Assembly: GCA_003023485.1 (NCBI GenBank)
Contig: PXSG01000113.1
Location: 1-8,819, forward strand
Length of the DNA: 8,819 bases
Reading direction: 5' to 3'
From: Halobacteriales archaeon SW_10_68_16
GTDB lineage: Archaea; Halobacteriota; Halobacteria; Halobacteriales; Haloarculaceae
A program made the translations under genes and the position numbers. The notes below the pieces were generated by a model. The model saw only the letters and a program-made list of their open reading frames with translations, did not search any database and was not told where the DNA came from. Below are positions 6,339 to 8,819 of this stretch, piece after piece. The stretch's first letter is position 1, and every line of letters starts with the position of its first letter.

Positions 6339-7153
6339 GAGTCAGCCTCCGTTGTGGTGTCGGTGGCCGGGTCGGCGGTCGCGCTCGCCTCCGGCCCGGT
6401 TTCGGCGTCGGTGCCAGTCGATCCGTCGATCGACTCCTCAGTCGAGCCGTCCGTGGTGTTCGCGTACCACTCCTGGAACTCCCCCTGTTCCATGACGACG
6501 ACGTCACCGCGCATGGCCGAGTGTCCGGAGCCACACAGTTCGTAACAGACCGCCTCGAACTCGCCGGTCTGGTCGGCGGTGAACCAGGCGGTCGTCGTCT
6601 GTCCCGGGATGGCGTCGGTCTTGACCCGGAACTCGTTTATCCCGTAGGCGTGCCAGACGTCCGAGGACGTCACGTTCAATCTGATCGGCTGCCCCTCGGG
6701 GATCCGCAGCGTGGTCGTGGTGTGGCCGTTCGGGTAGGTGTACTGCCAGGCGAACTGTTCCCCGACCACGTCGATCTCGATCGCTTCCTCCCGGACCTCG
6801 TCGGGCGTGTCGTCAACGAACAAAAGCGCCGAGTACGTCCAGACGATCAGCGAGAGGACGATGACGGCGCTGATCCCGAAGGAGACGAACAGTTTCTTGC
6901 CGCCGCCCGACCCCGTCGGCAGGTGGCCGAGCATCGGGCGCACGACCTTCTTGTCCTCCGTCTCGTCGCGCTCGCCGTCGTCGCGGTACCGCCACGCCTT
7001 CGAGAGCATGTACGCGATGACGACGAGGCCGACCAGCGTCCCCAGTATCAGGAACACCAGGTACACCGTCTCGAAGACGTCCGCCGGGGTCCGCGAGACA
7101 CCCGACTGTCCGAGCACGTACGCGATTTCGTGGCTGAGGCCACCGGGTCCCAT
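6335..7153 (-). CDS. coxB: Cytochrome c oxidase subunit II (CuA subunit)
   Basis: A 272-residue subunit II, which takes electrons at its binuclear CuA centre on the outer face of the membrane and passes them to haem a of subunit I. Two N-terminal helices are visible (about residues 24-52 and 87-113), followed by the cupredoxin-fold domain (about 125-230). All CuA ligands are present: His168 (DVWHAYGI) and Cys203, Glu205, Cys207, His211, Met214 in CYELCGSGHSAM. The aromatic electron-entry patch is represented by FAWQYTY (Phe134, Trp136). There is no CxxCH, so unlike caa3 oxidases it carries no covalent haem c. The C-terminus (232-272) is a disordered Thr/Asp/Glu/Ser tail. No lipobox is seen. 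The ATG at 7153 is chosen because an upstream in-frame ATG (7234) would add a basic, non-homologous stretch running through the promoter. It is the first gene of the oxidase operon. Confidence 0.94.
   Translation of the reverse strand: MGPGGLSHEIAYVLGQSGVSRTPADVFETVYLVFLILGTLVGLVVIAYMLSKAWRYRDDGERDETEDKKVVRPMLGHLPTGSGGGKKLFVSFGISAVIVLSLIVWTYSALLFVDDTPDEVREEAIEIDVVGEQFAWQYTYPNGHTTTTLRIPEGQPIRLNVTSSDVWHAYGINEFRVKTDAIPGQTTTAWFTADQTGEFEAVCYELCGSGHSAMRGDVVVMEQGEFQEWYANTTDGSTEESIDGSTGTDAETGPEASATADPATDTTTEADS
6346..6350 (-). promoter_or_regulatory. Shine-Dalgarno site for coxAC
   Basis: The minus strand reads GGAGG inside the last codons of coxB, 7 bases before the coxAC ATG. With the ATGA stop/start overlap this sets the coxAC start and indicates translational coupling to coxB. 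Confidence 0.7.
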
Positions 7154-7180
7154 CTTTTCTGAACCTATTGACCACCTCGT

Positions 7181-7195
7181 CTTATGCATTACGAA
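7181..7195 (-). promoter_or_regulatory. Candidate promoter of the coxB-coxAC-coxD operon
   Basis: On the minus strand, TTCGTAATGCATAAG contains the most AT-rich core of the divergent spacer (AATGCATAAG, 7190-7181), centred about 32 bases before the coxB ATG. With the usual 25-27 bases from TATA box to transcript start, the message would have a leader of only about 5 bases. No proper Shine-Dalgarno sequence sits directly before the ATG, consistent with a near-leaderless start. Assignment rests on position and composition only. Confidence 0.45.
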
Positions 7196-7266
7196 GGGCA
7201 CAACCGAACGCCGCCGCATCTGCCGAACGAGCACTCGGCGCCCACGTTCCCCGCGGGGACCGCCAC

Positions 7267-7273
7267 CGATTAG
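7267..7273 (+). promoter_or_regulatory. Weak TATA-like element ahead of the creatininase-family gene
   Basis: CGATTAG is centred about 27 bases before the ATG at 7298, the spacing of a leaderless haloarchaeal promoter. It is the only AT-rich spot in the GC-rich part of the spacer. It may be a surviving promoter of a now broken gene. The consensus match is weak. Confidence 0.3.
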
Positions 7274-7297
7274 GGAACGGCCGGTCTACGCCCCGGC

Positions 7298-7892
7298 ATG
7301 CACCTCTCGGAGGTCTCCTGGACGGACGCCGACGCCGCCGACGCCGACCTGGCGGCGCTGCCCGTCGGCAGCACCGAACAGCACGGACCCCACGCGCCGC
7401 TGGGGACAGACGCACTCGCGGCCGAGGCCGACCTGCGTCGCGGAGGAACACCGCCACTTCGCGGGGACGCTGTGGGTGAGCGAGGACACCTTCCGCGCGT
7501 ACCTCCGCGAGACGGTGGCGAGCCTCGCCAGCCACGGCTGGGACCGCGTCGTCGTCGTCAACGGTCACGGCGGCAACGTCGCGCCACTCCGGGAGGCCTG
7601 CGGGCGCCTCACCCGCGACGGGGTCGCCTACGCCGTCCCCTTCACCTGGTTCGACGCCGTCGACCTCGACGACGTGCCCGCACTCGAAGCGGGCGTCGGG
7701 ATGGGCCACGGCGGCCCCCTGGAGACGAGTCTCGTGCGCGCGATCGACCCCGCCCTCGTGGACGCGGACTGCTTCGCCGAGGCGGCCGCGGGCGCCGCCG
7801 ACGGCTGGGGCGAGTGGCAGTCCGGGACGAACCTCGCGTACGACTCCGCCGAGTTCACCGACAGCGGCGTCGTCGGCGATCCGGAGGAGTGA
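7298..7892 (+). pseudogene. Creatininase-family amidohydrolase, frameshifted and C-terminally truncated
   Basis: Two reading frames together give a creatininase-like protein. Frame one, from the ATG at 7298 to about 7430, has the family start VGSTEQHGPHAPLGTDALAAEA with metal-ligand-type Glu, His and Asp. Coding then switches frame around 7430-7440 and continues as VAEEHRHFAGTLWVS, VVVVNGHGGNVAPLRE (His at 7566-7568), GMGHGGPLETS (Glu at 7722-7724) and NLAYDSAEFTDSGVVGDP, stopping at 7892. From memory of haloarchaeal homologues, about 20-25 residues are missing at the switch (net loss of 3n+2 bases), and some 30 or more C-terminal residues after GVVGDP are gone; the stop is only 25 bp from the convergent neighbour. 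Creatininase homologues include creatinine amidohydrolase, mycofactocin-system proteins and ArfB, the archaeal formamide hydrolase of riboflavin/F420 synthesis; which one this was cannot be decided. A sequencing or assembly error could explain the frame switch but not easily both lesions. Confidence 0.8.
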
Positions 7893-7917
7893 CCGGCCGA
7901 ACCCGTCAGCAGCGCCA

Positions 7918-8778
7918 CTATTCGTCGGGGCGCCGCGAGTCGACGTGGTCGACCAGTTCCTGCGGGGGTTCGGTCCACTCTTCGGCGCGGTCCTGCGGTT
8001 CGTAGCCCAGCACGTCCTTGGCGTGCTCGATGTCGTACCACCCGCGCTCGTTCTCGCTGGTCCCGAAGAAGATGTCGAACTCCAGGTCTCCGTCGGCCAG
8101 ACACAGCTCGACCAGCTGTGCCCAGTCCCGTTCCGAGAGCCAGGTTCCCTTCAGGCGCTTGATCTGCGTCTCGTAGGCCTCGCTGCCCCGCTCCCAGTCG
8201 CCGCGTTCGACGCCCTTCTCGGCGTCGCCGTAGGGGTTGTCGTAGGGCGGCGCGCGGATGCTGGCGATGCGGATGGCGTAGAACTGCTCGGGGGAGTCCC
8301 GACACTCGACGTAGTAGCGCCCCCAGTCCTCGCCGAAGGCCTTCGAGGCGCCGTAGTAGGAGTCGGGCCGCTCGGGGTCCTCGTGGGTGACCGTCAGGTC
8401 GAAATCGAGTTCGTAGAGGTCCGGGGCGTTGTCCTCCTCGTACATCCCGGCGGCGTGGATCGAGGATGCGAACACGAAGTTCTCGACGCCGGCGTCGGCC
8501 GCGGCCTCCAGGACGTTGTGGGTCCCGACGATGTTGCTCTCCCGGACCTGGTCCCAGGTGCCGTCGGTCGTGGGGTAGGCCGCCAGGTGGACGACCGCGT
8601 CCTGGCCGTCGAAGGCCGGCCGGATGGCGTCGTAGTCGCCCACGTCCGCGACGTGCGTCTCGTAGTCGGGGTGGTCCTCGCGGTCGAGGTAGGTCAGTTC
8701 GTAGTCCGGGTCGTCGGCCAGGTGCATCTTCAGCCCCTCGCCGACGCGTCCGTGTGCGCCGGTAATCAGCAGTCGCAT
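7918..8778 (-). CDS. NAD-dependent epimerase/dehydratase-family (extended SDR) protein, Azf/uronate dehydrogenase-like
   Basis: A 286-residue extended short-chain dehydrogenase. The Rossmann motif ITGAHGRVG (residues 5-13) opens the protein. Asp32 (YLDRED) at the end of the second strand favours NAD+ over NADP+. The catalytic set is Ser105/Ser106 (FASSIHA) and Tyr142-x3-Lys146 (YYGASKAFGE). C-terminal segments GTWLSERDW, FFGTSENERGWYDI and KDVLGYEPQD resemble what I recall of haloarchaeal Azf, the NAD-dependent glucose-6-phosphate dehydrogenase of Haloferax, and of bacterial uronate dehydrogenases. Either sugar-oxidising role is possible; generic sugar-nucleotide epimerase is less likely given the short length. 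The ATG at 8778 is preferred over the GTG two codons upstream because it begins directly with the first beta strand and has a TATA-like element 26 bases upstream. It is convergent with the broken creatininase gene. Confidence 0.85.
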   Translation of the reverse strand: MRLLITGAHGRVGEGLKMHLADDPDYELTYLDREDHPDYETHVADVGDYDAIRPAFDGQDAVVHLAAYPTTDGTWDQVRESNIVGTHNVLEAAADAGVENFVFASSIHAAGMYEEDNAPDLYELDFDLTVTHEDPERPDSYYGASKAFGEDWGRYYVECRDSPEQFYAIRIASIRAPPYDNPYGDAEKGVERGDWERGSEAYETQIKRLKGTWLSERDWAQLVELCLADGDLEFDIFFGTSENERGWYDIEHAKDVLGYEPQDRAEEWTEPPQELVDHVDSRRPDE

Positions 8779-8800
8779 ACCCACCGTTGGGTCGAACCGT

Positions 8801-8813
8801 GTATGAAGGAATC
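8801..8813 (-). promoter_or_regulatory. Candidate TATA promoter of the SDR gene
   Basis: On the minus strand, CGATTCCTTCATAC has a TATA-like TTCATA centred about 26 bases before the ATG at 8778, with a BRE-like CGATTCC just upstream. No Shine-Dalgarno sequence precedes the ATG, so a leaderless transcript is likely. Moderate match only, close to the window edge. Confidence 0.4.
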
Positions 8814-8819
8814 GAAGCG

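Noticed and set aside
7184..7189. ATGCAT palindrome in the coxB upstream region
   Set aside because: Six bases is too short to claim as an operator; it is part of the candidate TATA core.
7154..7234. Longer coxB with 27 extra N-terminal residues
   Set aside because: The extension is basic and unlike subunit II N-termini, and would pass through the likely operon promoter.
1..8819. tRNA, rRNA, CRISPR arrays, insertion sequences or phage genes
   Set aside because: No repeat-spacer pattern, transposase motifs, terminal inverted repeats or structured RNA gene signatures were seen; the window is almost fully coding.

Overview
The window looks like a haloarchaeal chromosome segment, probably from the Halobacteria. 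GC content is high. Predicted soluble domains are rich in Asp and Glu. A Tat-type lipoprotein start is present, and several candidate promoters show an archaeal TATA box about 27 bases upstream of the start codon, as in leaderless haloarchaeal transcripts. No rRNA, tRNA, CRISPR array or insertion sequence was seen.

Layout, left to right. At the left edge (minus strand) is the N-terminus of a Tat/lipobox-anchored lipoprotein that runs out of the window. A 148-bp divergent spacer separates it from a plus-strand run of three genes: a complete ABC exporter half-transporter (membrane domain plus ATPase), then two small haloarchaeal-type multi-pass membrane proteins of unknown function. One of these carries an HPHSH cluster, the other a membrane-embedded CVSC motif. 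The run converges, with only a 16-bp gap, on a minus-strand operon for an aa3-like (type A1) haem-copper terminal oxidase, transcribed in the order coxB (CuA subunit II), coxAC (fused subunits I and III), coxD (subunit IV). The oxidase genes are tightly coupled: coxB and coxAC overlap by ATGA, the coxAC-coxD gap is 11 bp, and both internal starts have strong Shine-Dalgarno sequences. The first gene, coxB, appears to be read from a near-leaderless promoter.

Right of coxB, divergently oriented, lies a creatininase-family gene that appears broken. Its reading frame shifts around 7430-7440 with an apparent loss of roughly 20-25 residues, and the C-terminus is cut short. It converges on a complete extended SDR (NAD-dependent epimerase/dehydratase-like) gene that resembles haloarchaeal NAD-dependent glucose-6-phosphate dehydrogenase (Azf) or uronate dehydrogenase.

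Functionally the window is centred on aerobic respiration. CoxB accepts electrons at CuA, and CoxAC carries the haem ligands, CuB ligands and both proton-channel signatures needed to reduce O2. The ABC exporter, the two Cys/His-bearing membrane proteins and the lipoprotein are the most plausible places to look for undescribed oxidase assembly or metal-handling factors, but that link rests on proximity and motifs only.
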